A DNA stretch of 60,861 bases from an uncultured SAR86 cluster bacterium (GTDB lineage Bacteria > Pseudomonadota > Gammaproteobacteria > Magnimaribacterales > D2472). The notes under the pieces are model-generated. The model was given only the letters and a program-made list of their open reading frames with translations. It did no database searches and had not been told where the DNA came from. Positions 24,601-32,722 of this stretch are shown piece after piece; the first letter of the stretch is position 1; the number at the start of each line of letters is the position of its first letter. The position numbers and the translations under genes were made by a program. Location of the stretch: the NCBI GenBank assembly GCA_902608115.1, contig CACLMT010000008.1, positions 1 through 60,861 of the forward strand, written 5' to 3'.

Positions 24601-26199
24601 ATGAAGAAAAGAAGAGAATTTTTTTTAAAAAGCTTTATAGGTGTTGTAGGTACAGGCTTACTTCTTGGCTCAAAAAGACAATTTAAAGATGATAATAATT
24701 TTATATGGCATGGTGAAACAGATATTGCAGTTATTGGAGCAGGAACAGGTTTAGTTGGAGCGATAACAGCGTTAAAAAAAGGATTAAGAGTTGTAGTATT
24801 AGAGAAAGCCTCTTCACCTGGAGGTACCACAGGTATTTCAGGAGGAGTTGCTTGGGTTCCAAATAATCATGTTATGAAAAGGGAAGGATTTACTGATTCA
24901 AGAGTTAATTCTTTAAAATATCTCAATCAACTTTCTCAAGGGCAGGCTGATCAAGAATTAATTGAAGCATTTGCTAAAGAGGGACCAAGGATGGTTAAGT
25001 TTATAGAAGATAACACCTCTTTAAGATGGAGGGTCTCAAAAATTATGGGGGAAGCTTCGGAGTATCATACAGATTGGGAAGGAAGTGTTCTAAAAGGTCG
25101 AAGTATTGAACCTGATACTGATGGACCTATTGGAGCTCATTTCGGCGGGGTTTTAATCTCTTATTTATTAAAAACCTTTAAAAATTTAGGTGGAAAAATA
25201 CTTTTAGATGCGCCAGCTATAAAATTAATTAGCAGAGACAATGAAGATGGTTCAACTGAAGTTCTAGGAGTCTCATATAGTTCAAAAGGAAAGGTATTTA
25301 ATTTAAAAACAAAAAAAGGAGTTCATTTAGCAAGTGGGGGATTTGATCATAATATACAAATGAAAAAAAATTTTTTATCAGTTCCATCTTATGGGGTCGG
25401 AGTTAAATCAAATACTGGAGATGGCATAAAGATGGCAATGAAGCTAGGTGCTGACTTAAGAAATATGAACGAAGTTTGGGGAAGTGTGGTCTACAAAGGG
25501 GAGGCTGAAGTATTAGGGTCTTTGAATGCGGTAACTGAAAAAAAATATTATGCTAGTTGTATTTTAGTAAATCGTTATGGAAATAGATTTTCAAATGAGA
25601 AGGCAGATTATGATTCTTCATGGCGTTCGTTTCATGCAAAAGAAAATTGGGGCGCTTTAAAATACAAAAACATACCAGCTTTTCAAATATTTGATCATAA
25701 AGTAAGGCTCAACGGAACTTTGGCTGGCAAAAAATTTGATCAGGCATTGCCTAAGTGGTTTTTTAAATCTAACTCTATAGAAGGGCTAGCAAAAAAATTA
25801 GGTATAAATCAGAATAACTTAAAATCAACTATTTCTAATTTTAATAAAAATGCTTTGTTAGGAATAGATCCTGATTTTCATAGAGGAGAAACTCATTATG
25901 ATAGGATGGGTCTCGATGACCATAGTTTAGCTCTTCAACCACTTGATGTGCCTCCCTTTTATGGAGCTGAAATAGCTCCTGCTCATTTAGGAACATGTGG
26001 AGGCCCTAGAGTTAACAAATTTTCAGAGGTATTAGATGTAAATGAAATTCCCATTCAAAGGCTATGCGCCTCTGGAAATTCTTCTGGGGTAGGGTCTCCA
26101 GGACCTAGTTATGGTGGAGGGGGTGGAACAATTGGTCCAGCACTTACTTTCGCATATATCGCTGGAAAAACTTTATCTTCTCTGGAGGATTGGGTTTAA
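24601..26199 (+). CDS. Tat-exported KstD-like FAD-binding dehydrogenase
   Basis: 532 residues from the ATG at 24601; an upstream in-frame start at 24520 would overlap the previous gene and spoil the signal peptide. The N-terminus K-K-R-R-E-F-F-L-K-S-F-I-G-V-V-G-T-G-L-L-L-G is a twin-arginine signal, so the folded flavoprotein should be exported to the periplasm. The FAD motif I-G-A-G-T-G-L-V-G is near residue 45 and the C-terminal S-Y-G-G-G-G-G-T-I-G-P-A-L-T-F-A near residue 508 keeps the KstD-type tyrosine. It follows the cytoplasmic KstD-like gene by 34 nt and appears to be its paralogue. A periplasmic steroid dehydrogenase or fumarate-reductase-like role are both possible. Confidence 0.78.
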   Translation: MKKRREFFLKSFIGVVGTGLLLGSKRQFKDDNNFIWHGETDIAVIGAGTGLVGAITALKKGLRVVVLEKASSPGGTTGISGGVAWVPNNHVMKREGFTDSRVNSLKYLNQLSQGQADQELIEAFAKEGPRMVKFIEDNTSLRWRVSKIMGEASEYHTDWEGSVLKGRSIEPDTDGPIGAHFGGVLISYLLKTFKNLGGKILLDAPAIKLISRDNEDGSTEVLGVSYSSKGKVFNLKTKKGVHLASGGFDHNIQMKKNFLSVPSYGVGVKSNTGDGIKMAMKLGADLRNMNEVWGSVVYKGEAEVLGSLNAVTEKKYYASCILVNRYGNRFSNEKADYDSSWRSFHAKENWGALKYKNIPAFQIFDHKVRLNGTLAGKKFDQALPKWFFKSNSIEGLAKKLGINQNNLKSTISNFNKNALLGIDPDFHRGETHYDRMGLDDHSLALQPLDVPPFYGAEIAPAHLGTCGGPRVNKFSEVLDVNEIPIQRLCASGNSSGVGSPGPSYGGGGGTIGPALTFAYIAGKTLSSLEDWV

Positions 26200-26283
26200 G
26201 AAAATAAATTATTTGGCAATATTTCGGTTCTTAAAAGATACTTAGATTAAGTTTGGTAGGGAAATTGCCTACTTAAATAAATC

Positions 26284-26688
26284 TTAAAGTTCTTTTTTAG
26301 AGAAAAATGGATCAAGAGTTCTACCTTCAGGCGGACCAAAGTATGTTTGGACTTGATAGATCTTTCCATCTTCATTTATCCAATATATTTCAATGCTATC
26401 AAGTTCAATTGGCTCATTCTCTACAGTCCCATAATTTTTGACATGAAGTGCTGCTTGGTTTTCACAAATTTGCATGAAGATTGGTTCAATTTTCCAATGA
26501 TGCCCATCTTTAAAACTATTTTTCCAGGTTTCTTCTAATGCAGTTTTACCTTCTTTATTAGGACCGCCTACTGGATCATACATGATTATATCTTCTGTCC
26601 AATTGTTCATCCATTCATCTTTTTTTTGATTATTCCAAGAATTAAAATGAATTTTCATTGTGTTCTCAATTTGTTCTTTGGTTGGCAT
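26284..26688 (-). CDS. ketosteroid isomerase-like NTF2-fold protein
   Basis: 134 residues, close to delta5-3-ketosteroid isomerase (KSI, 125-131). Aligned by eye with KSI, the catalytic base falls on Asp38 in Y-D-P-V-G-G-P and the oxyanion-hole aspartate on Asp97 in I-E-L-D-S-I-E-I. The following N-E-D-G-K-I-Y-Q-V-Q-T-Y-F matches the KSI C-terminal strand. The oxyanion tyrosine (Tyr14 in KSI) is His14 here. It is 17 nt downstream of an SDR gene on the same strand and converges on the KstD-like operon. A KSI role in moving a C=C bond fits the neighbours, but generic SnoaL function cannot be excluded. Confidence 0.7.
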   Translation of the reverse strand: MPTKEQIENTMKIHFNSWNNQKKDEWMNNWTEDIIMYDPVGGPNKEGKTALEETWKNSFKDGHHWKIEPIFMQICENQAALHVKNYGTVENEPIELDSIEIYWINEDGKIYQVQTYFGPPEGRTLDPFFSKKEL

Positions 26689-26705
26689 AAGGTCTCCTAA
26701 AAAAA

Positions 26706-27497
26706 TTAAATTCTATACCCTCCATCAAGGTATAACGTTTGGCCTGTAATATATCTTGCTCGATTTGAGGATAGAAAAATAACAGCATCTGCAACATCCT
26801 GAGCAGTTCCCAATCTTTTTAGCGCTGTATTATTTTTTGCTGCTTCAATATATCTATCATCATAATCTTTCCCTTTAAGTCTTAAAAAAATTCCCGCTTC
26901 AATAATTCCAAGTTGAATGCTATTAGATCTAATATTATTTTTACCTTCTTCTCTTGCAATGCCAGTAATCAAAGCATCTATAGCTGCTTTTGGAGCTACT
27001 GAAAGAACATCTTTTGAAGGCCATCTTGATAAACCAATTGAACTTAATGTTGTATATGAGCCACCAAATTTTCTCATTAAGGGCAAACTATTTTTTATTA
27101 AATTAAAAAACCCGTCAGCATCAGAACGCATAACATTATCCCATTCTTCGTATGTTAATTCGTTAATCCATTTCATCCTTATATTAGAGCCTGTTGCATT
27201 AACTATGCTATGAATTTTTAATTTAGATTTTTCTAATTTCATAAAAAAATCTTCAACTTGATTTTTATTCGATAGATCAAGTTGACTACAAGTAGCTTTT
27301 CCGCCTAATTCTTTAATTTTTTGTTGTAAGCTTTGTGCTGATTTTTTGTTTTGATGGAAAGTAAAAATTACGGGCACTTGCTGATCTGCAAAAGTTGTAC
27401 AGATGGCTTCACCAATACCTCCATTTCCACCAATTACTAGTACTGAGCCTTCAGGGAAAAGGTTATATTCTGGATTGTTGGCATCTGATTTTTTCAT
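26706..27497 (-). CDS. SDR-family protein lacking the catalytic tyrosine
   Basis: 263 residues. The cofactor motif G-G-N-G-G-I-G is near residue 22 and the C-terminal S-S-N-R-A-R-Y-I-T-G-Q-T-L-Y-L-D-G-G is typical of classical SDRs. The active-site region reads T-L-S-S-I-G-L-S-R-W-P-S-K-D-V-L-S-V-A-P-K-A-A, in which the Y-x-x-x-K tyrosine aligns with a serine while the lysine remains. N-A-T-G replaces the usual N-N-A-G. It may be a non-catalytic or altered-mechanism SDR. It is the first gene of a two-gene unit with the KSI-like protein. Confidence 0.78.
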   Translation of the reverse strand: MKKSDANNPEYNLFPEGSVLVIGGNGGIGEAICTTFADQQVPVIFTFHQNKKSAQSLQQKIKELGGKATCSQLDLSNKNQVEDFFMKLEKSKLKIHSIVNATGSNIRMKWINELTYEEWDNVMRSDADGFFNLIKNSLPLMRKFGGSYTTLSSIGLSRWPSKDVLSVAPKAAIDALITGIAREEGKNNIRSNSIQLGIIEAGIFLRLKGKDYDDRYIEAAKNNTALKRLGTAQDVADAVIFLSSNRARYITGQTLYLDGGYRI

Positions 27498-27608
27498 GAC
27501 ATATTTAATTTTTATATTAACTATTCTAAGTCAATATACATACATATTTTTATTTTATTGCGATAGTATGGTTTAGTAATAGTTTTTTTTGAGTTAGGAG
27601 AGTTTTTC

Positions 27609-28502
27609 ATGGGTTTACTAGATAATAAATCAGCAATTGTTACAGGAGGAGGAAGAGGTATTGGCCGCGGACATTGTTTATCTCTTGCTAAATCTGGTGC
27701 TTCAGTTTTAATAAATGATATTGATATAGATGAAGCTAAAAAAGTTGCTAACGAAATTAAAAATATTGGTGGCGTCGCACACACTTCTTCACAAGATATT
27801 TCTTCAAGGCAAGGTGCTGAAAATTTAATTAATGAATGTCTTGAAAAGTTAAACTCAATTGATATTTTGGTTAATAATGCAGGAATTTTAAGAGATAAAT
27901 CATTCTTAAAGATGACAGATGAGGATTTTGATGCTGTGTGGAATACTCATGTTAAAGGAACTTTTTGGTGTTCACAATTAGTCTCATTAGTTATGAAAGA
28001 TCAGGGCAACGGGGGCTCAATAGTTAATACAACATCAGGCGCTCATTTTGGTAATTTTGGTCAAACCAATTACTCAGCTGCTAAGGGTGCAATTGCCTCT
28101 ATGACATATACCTGGTCAATAGAGTTAGCTAAGTATGGAATTCGTGTAAATGCTATTGGTCCAACTGGTACCACAAGAATGTCAGAAACATTCCAATCTA
28201 GTAAAAATACTAATGTAGATAAATTTCCTTATATTGATCCCACATTAAATGGTCCATTAGTGGTTTTTTTATCCAGTGAAAAGGCTTTTAATATTAGTGG
28301 TCAGGTATTTGGATGTGGTGGAGATAGATTGGCCTTAATGATCCAACCCCATTACGGCAAGACTTTAACTAAAGATGGAGGTTGGTCAATCAAGGATATA
28401 GAAGAAACTTTACCAAAAGACCTTCTTCCTGAATTTGGTAATTTAGGAATGTTATCGATGCCATATCCATTTTTTGATGGTGTGTATCCTCAAAAAAGCT
28501 GA
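27609..28502 (+). CDS. short-chain dehydrogenase/reductase (MFE-2-like 3-hydroxyacyl-CoA dehydrogenase type)
   Basis: 297 residues. T-G-G-G-R-G-I-G-R-G-H is near residue 14, N-N-A-G-I near 90, S-G-A-H-F-G-N-F-G-Q-T-N-Y-S-A-A-K near 145-160. The G-R-G-H variant and the long C-terminal tail after the G-Q-V-F-G-C-G-G-D strand resemble the dehydrogenase domain of peroxisomal multifunctional enzyme type 2 and its bacterial stand-alone homologues, which act on 3-hydroxyacyl-CoAs including steroid side-chain CoA esters. A GGAG-like ribosome binding site (TTAGGAGAG) precedes the ATG by 6-7 nt. It is divergent from the Tyr-less SDR with a ~110-bp gap. Confidence 0.8.
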   Translation: MGLLDNKSAIVTGGGRGIGRGHCLSLAKSGASVLINDIDIDEAKKVANEIKNIGGVAHTSSQDISSRQGAENLINECLEKLNSIDILVNNAGILRDKSFLKMTDEDFDAVWNTHVKGTFWCSQLVSLVMKDQGNGGSIVNTTSGAHFGNFGQTNYSAAKGAIASMTYTWSIELAKYGIRVNAIGPTGTTRMSETFQSSKNTNVDKFPYIDPTLNGPLVVFLSSEKAFNISGQVFGCGGDRLALMIQPHYGKTLTKDGGWSIKDIEETLPKDLLPEFGNLGMLSMPYPFFDGVYPQKS

Positions 28503-28536
28503 TTCATACAAATATAAATTTAAAGTTAAGTTAATC

Positions 28537-28626
28537 TTATTTTTTTCTTACTATTAATAAACATAAAATTAGAAATAGTAGAGCTGGTAGGGCATACAAA
28601 GAAATTATTATAAGTTTATCTAGCAA
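28537..28626 (-). CDS. possible 29-aa single-pass membrane peptide
   Basis: Starting with TTG 2 nt after the gamma-glutamyltransferase stop codon, this frame encodes a very hydrophobic peptide: a short L-D-K start, a helix of about 22 residues (ALPALLFLILCLLIV core) and an R-K-K end, a membrane topology with positive inside. The close spacing suggests translational coupling to ggt. A non-ATG start and the short length leave real doubt, since AT-rich DNA easily yields hydrophobic frames. Confidence 0.3.
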   Translation of the reverse strand: MLDKLIIISLYALPALLFLILCLLIVRKK

Positions 28627-28628
28627 GT

Positions 28629-30320
28629 TTATAACCCCTTTGCCTTTGAATCAGGCCTTCTAGTATCACCGAAGCCATAAAAAAAATTATTCTTTAATTC
28701 AATGCTTTCTAATGAAGTGCGTGGATCTGTAAAATATATTGGTTGGCCCAAAGATTTAATAGTTTGTGCATGATTAACATCAAAACCATGTTCTAACATT
28801 AAAACATCAGGTTTCCATTGATGATGAAGCCTTGGAACAACAGTGGCATCTGAAATTTCCATTTTAAAATTTAATGTATTTAATAGAAACTGTAAGACTG
28901 CTGTAATAATATATGAGCCACCTGGTGAGCCTGTCGCAAGAATAGGTTGATTGTTCTTAAATACTAGTGTTGGCGTCATAGAGCTTAACGGTCTTTTGTA
29001 CGGCTCTATTTTATTGGCTTCACCACCTAGTAAACCGAATTGATTGGGTATCCCTGGAGCTGATACGAAATCATCCATTTCATTATTCATAAGTATCCCA
29101 GTTCCATCAATTATAATCCCAGATCCATATGTAGAATTTAATGTGTAGGTATTTCCAACGAGGTTTCCAAATTTATCTGCAATTGAAAAATGAGTTGTAT
29201 CCATGCTTTCTTTTTGTATTGCTTGTCCAGGAAGAATTTCATTTGCAGGAGTAATTTTTCCAATTTGAATTTTTTTATTTATTTTTTCTGCATATTCTTT
29301 GCTAATAAGAGTTTTAACAGGCACTTTAAAAAAATCTGGGTCACCTAAATATTTAGAGCGATCTGCATAGGCATACTTCATGACTTCGCTTAACAAAGCT
29401 GAATATTTTGGTGAATTATGCCCCAGTTCTGATAGGTTATATTTTTCTAAAATATTTAACATCTGGATAATATGAATCCCCCCAGAAGACGGAGGGGCCA
29501 TGGTTACTATTGTATATTCATGATAATTACCTGTAATTGGTTTTCTCCAAACTGGGCGATAGTTCTTTAGATCACTTGAAGAAATTAGTCCTTTATTGTT
29601 ATTCATATATTGCGCAATAAGATCAGCAACTTCGCCTTCATAGAAACCTTTAGCTCCGTTTTGTGATATTGTTTTTAGCGTTCGTGCTAAGTTTGGTTGC
29701 TTAAGCTCTTGATGAATTTTTACAGGATAATTAGAATAAAAAATCCTTTTAAAGTTTTTAAAATTACTTAATTTTTCATATTGGTCGTTTAGAACATCGG
29801 TCATAAAAGGAGAGATTTTAAATCCTTTCTCAGCTAAATTAATTGCTGGTTTTATTAAATCTTCCCAGGGAAGGCTTCCAAATTTTTGATGAACTTCCCA
29901 CATCCCATAGACAGTTCCAGGTACACCAATTGAAAGAATTCCTTGAGTTGCTCTTTTTGTATTTACCGAGCCGTCGTCATTAAGAAACATATCTTTGGTA
30001 GCAAATTCTGGGGCTTTTTCTCGATAATCTATACTAAATGTTTTATCGGATTTTTTGTCATACATGACCATAAATCCACCTCCCCCAATATTTCCAGCTC
30101 TTGGTAGCACAACTGCTAAGGTAAATGCAACGGCAATAGACGCATCATATGCATTCCCACCAGATTTAAGAATGGAATATCCTACATCTGTTGCTAGATA
30201 ATGTTGAGAAACCACCATTCCATCTTGCCCAACCTCAGGCTGAACAATTGAATTAGAATTAAATATTTCAGATTTTAGTGCATTAGCAAAGATAAGAAAA
30301 AGAGTTAAAAGATATTTCAT
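28629..30320 (-). CDS. ggt: gamma-glutamyltransferase (glutathione hydrolase)
   Basis: 563 residues with an N-terminal signal peptide (Y-L-L-T-L-F-L-I-F-A-N-A), so periplasmic. The proenzyme should self-cleave before the nucleophilic threonine in M-D-T-T-H-F-S-I-A-D-K-F-G-N. The small-subunit motifs N-N-E-M-D-D-F, P-L-S-S-M-T-P and G-S-P-G-G-S-Y-I all match GGT. It releases glutamate from glutathione and other gamma-glutamyl compounds. It is the last named gene of a minus-strand run with SDR, acyl-CoA synthetase and KstD-like genes, 2 nt after an SDR; a role with glutathione adducts or amino-acid recovery is possible, but the link is not shown. Confidence 0.93.
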   Translation of the reverse strand: MKYLLTLFLIFANALKSEIFNSNSIVQPEVGQDGMVVSQHYLATDVGYSILKSGGNAYDASIAVAFTLAVVLPRAGNIGGGGFMVMYDKKSDKTFSIDYREKAPEFATKDMFLNDDGSVNTKRATQGILSIGVPGTVYGMWEVHQKFGSLPWEDLIKPAINLAEKGFKISPFMTDVLNDQYEKLSNFKNFKRIFYSNYPVKIHQELKQPNLARTLKTISQNGAKGFYEGEVADLIAQYMNNNKGLISSSDLKNYRPVWRKPITGNYHEYTIVTMAPPSSGGIHIIQMLNILEKYNLSELGHNSPKYSALLSEVMKYAYADRSKYLGDPDFFKVPVKTLISKEYAEKINKKIQIGKITPANEILPGQAIQKESMDTTHFSIADKFGNLVGNTYTLNSTYGSGIIIDGTGILMNNEMDDFVSAPGIPNQFGLLGGEANKIEPYKRPLSSMTPTLVFKNNQPILATGSPGGSYIITAVLQFLLNTLNFKMEISDATVVPRLHHQWKPDVLMLEHGFDVNHAQTIKSLGQPIYFTDPRTSLESIELKNNFFYGFGDTRRPDSKAKGL

Positions 30321-30322
30321 AT

Positions 30323-31069
30323 TTATGTTAATAATCCTCCGTCTACTCTTAAATTAATCCCATTAATATGTATTGCATCATCTGATGCAAGGAATGCAAT
30401 GGTGCTTGCAATATCATCAGGGGAACGATTTACCCCATCAATAGGCATAATTTTTCTTAACAATCTATCATCTATATCCTTAGGAAGATTTACTTTGGTT
30501 GACATAGGGGTTTTAACAGAAGCAGGACAAACGCAATTCACATTAATTCCCTTAATTCCATATTCAACTGCTAAAGTTTTAGAGAATGCGCTAATTCCTC
30601 CTTTTGAGGCGCTGTAAGCAGCAGTCCAAGCATGAGATCCAAGTGCTGCAGAAGAAGAAACATTTACAATCGAACCTTTGGATTCAAGCAACATCGGGAG
30701 AGCTTGATTGCACATAAAGAAAGTTCCCGTTAAGTTTACATCAATGATTTTTTTCCAGTCGTCAATTTGTACTTCATGGGAGTTATCAAATCTTAATATT
30801 CCCGCAACGTTAATTAGACAATCTAGTTTCTTGTAATCTTTTTTTAATGTTTGGAAAAAGGATTTAATATCATTTATATTTGCAATATCTAAAATTTTTG
30901 CAGACGAATTCTTATTTGAAAGAAGTTTTTTTGTTTCTTTTAATTGATTTTCATTAATATCAACAATAATCACTATTGCTCCTTCAGAATCTAACCTGAT
31001 AGCGGTTGATTTTCCTATGCCAGAAGCTGCCCCAGTAACTACAGCTACTTTATTTTGAAATCTTGTCAT
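30323..31069 (-). CDS. short-chain dehydrogenase/reductase
   Basis: 248 residues, a classical SDR. T-G-A-A-S-G-I-G-K-S is near residue 12, the acidic NAD selector in I-I-V-D-I near 36, N-V-A-G-I near 87, the catalytic serine in V-S-S-S-A-A near 138 and Y-S-A-S-K-G-G near 152. The ending F-L-A-S-D-D-A-I-H-I-N-G-I-N-L-R-V-D-G-G is typical. The overall pattern is close to hydroxysteroid or 3-oxoacyl reductase groups, which cannot be told apart by eye. It sits between ggt and an acyl-CoA synthetase in a tight minus-strand operon. Confidence 0.85.
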   Translation of the reverse strand: MTRFQNKVAVVTGAASGIGKSTAIRLDSEGAIVIIVDINENQLKETKKLLSNKNSSAKILDIANINDIKSFFQTLKKDYKKLDCLINVAGILRFDNSHEVQIDDWKKIIDVNLTGTFFMCNQALPMLLESKGSIVNVSSSAALGSHAWTAAYSASKGGISAFSKTLAVEYGIKGINVNCVCPASVKTPMSTKVNLPKDIDDRLLRKIMPIDGVNRSPDDIASTIAFLASDDAIHINGINLRVDGGLLT

Positions 31070-31080
31070 GTATTTTGATG

Positions 31081-32709
31081 TTAGTTTAGGTTTTCTTCAG
31101 CATAGGATTTTGCCCATTTGTAATCTGCTTTCCCGTTCGGAGCTCGTTTGACTATGTCTGAAAATATAACTCTTTTAGGAAGTTTATAGCCAGCCAATAT
31201 TTCTCTAGCATTATTTATAATAGTAGCTTCATCAGTTTCTTGATTTTCTTCGATAGAAACAACAGCTACAATTTTTTCTCCAAAACGTTCATCAGGTAAG
31301 CCCACTACTAAACAATCAAATATTACCGGATCTTTTTTCAATACTTCTTCTACTTCTTCAGGATATATTTTTTCTCCAGCGGAATTGATGCAATTACTTC
31401 CTCGTCCTAATAAAGTAATAGATCCATCAGCAGCAACTTGTGCATAGTCACCTGGAAAACTATACCGAGTTCCTTTGTATTCTCTAAATGTTTCAGCTGA
31501 TTTTTTTTCATCCTTATAATAGCCAATTGGAATCATAGCTACATCACCACTAATTCCAAGCAAACCCGTGTCATTTGAACCCGGTTCAACAAGATCGCCA
31601 TCATCTTTTAAAACAATCATTCCTGGGTTTAATGTGAACTTTGCGGTCTCAGGGGTAATTTCTCTAGTACTGAGAGAAGCTCCCATTCCACCCTCAGATG
31701 AACCAAAAGTATCCATTAATCTCATGTCATGATGTTTCAACAAGCCTGTTTTAACTTCCGCACTCCACATAACGCCGCTTGAAGTTATTTGCTCTAATGA
31801 TCCTAAATCGTAGGGAGTATTATTTTCTTTTGCAGAATCTAATGCATCTAACATTGGTCTAGCAAAAGCATCACCAACAATGACTATATTTGTAGCATTT
31901 AATCTAGAGCATTCTTGCCATATCTTATCTGGATCAAAACCTAAACCTGGAATAGTGGCAACTGTTCCGCCTAAATTATGAGGCACAAAACAACCCAACC
32001 ACATTCCTGTTCCATGCATTAAAGGGCATCCAACTAAGCTTACTGGTAATTCTTTTTTTGAATTTAAGTCAAGTATGTACTCATTCAATTTATCCATATC
32101 TTTAGGTAATTCATAACCCATAGCTCTTAAGGTTCTAAACATCCCAGTAATAAATTCAGCTTGGTTGTACATTACTCCTTTAGGCATGCCAGTGGTACCA
32201 CCTGTATATAACATATAAACTATGTCTTCAGGCCTTTCCCAGCGATCCATTGGACTAGAATTTTTGATTAATGAAACATAATTAGAACACCCATCAACAA
32301 TTGAATCAGAGCCATCAGGCACCTCAATCCAAATTTTTATTTTTGGTAAAGAATCTTTAATTTTATTAATTTGGTCTCCATAACAAGCCTGATAGAAAAG
32401 GGCTTCGTTATCTGAGTTATCTAATAAATAAATTAATTCTTCAGCCTTGTATCGATAATTAACATTAATAGGAGTTCCGCCAATTTTAAAAATAGCAAAC
32501 TGAGCTTCTAGATATTCATTTGAGTTGTGTAAATATAAGCCTACTTTAGAGTAAGTGTTTAACCCAGCATCCATAAGTCCTGATGCAAGTTTTGCAGCAA
32601 TATCATTGTATTCTTGCCAAGTCTTGCTATTTTCACCACAAACAATAGCAGTCTCATTAGGGATAAGATCAGATGTATTTTCCCAGATGCTTGCAAAATT
32701 TAGATTCAT
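31081..32709 (-). CDS. acyl-CoA synthetase (class I adenylate-forming)
   Basis: 542 residues. The AMP-binding P-loop M-L-Y-T-G-G-T-T-G-M-P-K-G is near residue 170, D-T-F-G-S-S-E-G-G near 325, F-P-G-D-Y-A (the T-G-D motif variant) near 408, and the C-terminal lysine lies in A-P-N-G-K-A-D-Y near 525. It activates a carboxylic acid to the acyl-adenylate and then to the CoA thioester. The pattern resembles FadD3/FadD17/FadD19-like actinobacterial synthetases acting on steroid-derived acids, but this is only impression. It is co-directional with the KstD-like gene upstream and an SDR downstream (gaps of 13 and 11 nt). Confidence 0.88.
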   Translation of the reverse strand: MNLNFASIWENTSDLIPNETAIVCGENSKTWQEYNDIAAKLASGLMDAGLNTYSKVGLYLHNSNEYLEAQFAIFKIGGTPINVNYRYKAEELIYLLDNSDNEALFYQACYGDQINKIKDSLPKIKIWIEVPDGSDSIVDGCSNYVSLIKNSSPMDRWERPEDIVYMLYTGGTTGMPKGVMYNQAEFITGMFRTLRAMGYELPKDMDKLNEYILDLNSKKELPVSLVGCPLMHGTGMWLGCFVPHNLGGTVATIPGLGFDPDKIWQECSRLNATNIVIVGDAFARPMLDALDSAKENNTPYDLGSLEQITSSGVMWSAEVKTGLLKHHDMRLMDTFGSSEGGMGASLSTREITPETAKFTLNPGMIVLKDDGDLVEPGSNDTGLLGISGDVAMIPIGYYKDEKKSAETFREYKGTRYSFPGDYAQVAADGSITLLGRGSNCINSAGEKIYPEEVEEVLKKDPVIFDCLVVGLPDERFGEKIVAVVSIEENQETDEATIINNAREILAGYKLPKRVIFSDIVKRAPNGKADYKWAKSYAEENLN

Positions 32710-32722
32710 AGTAATCTCCCCT

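Noticed and set aside
26256-26272. Hairpin GTAGG/CCTAC between the convergent KstD-like and KSI-like genes
   Set aside because: Only five base pairs and no T tract on either side, so I cannot call it a terminator.
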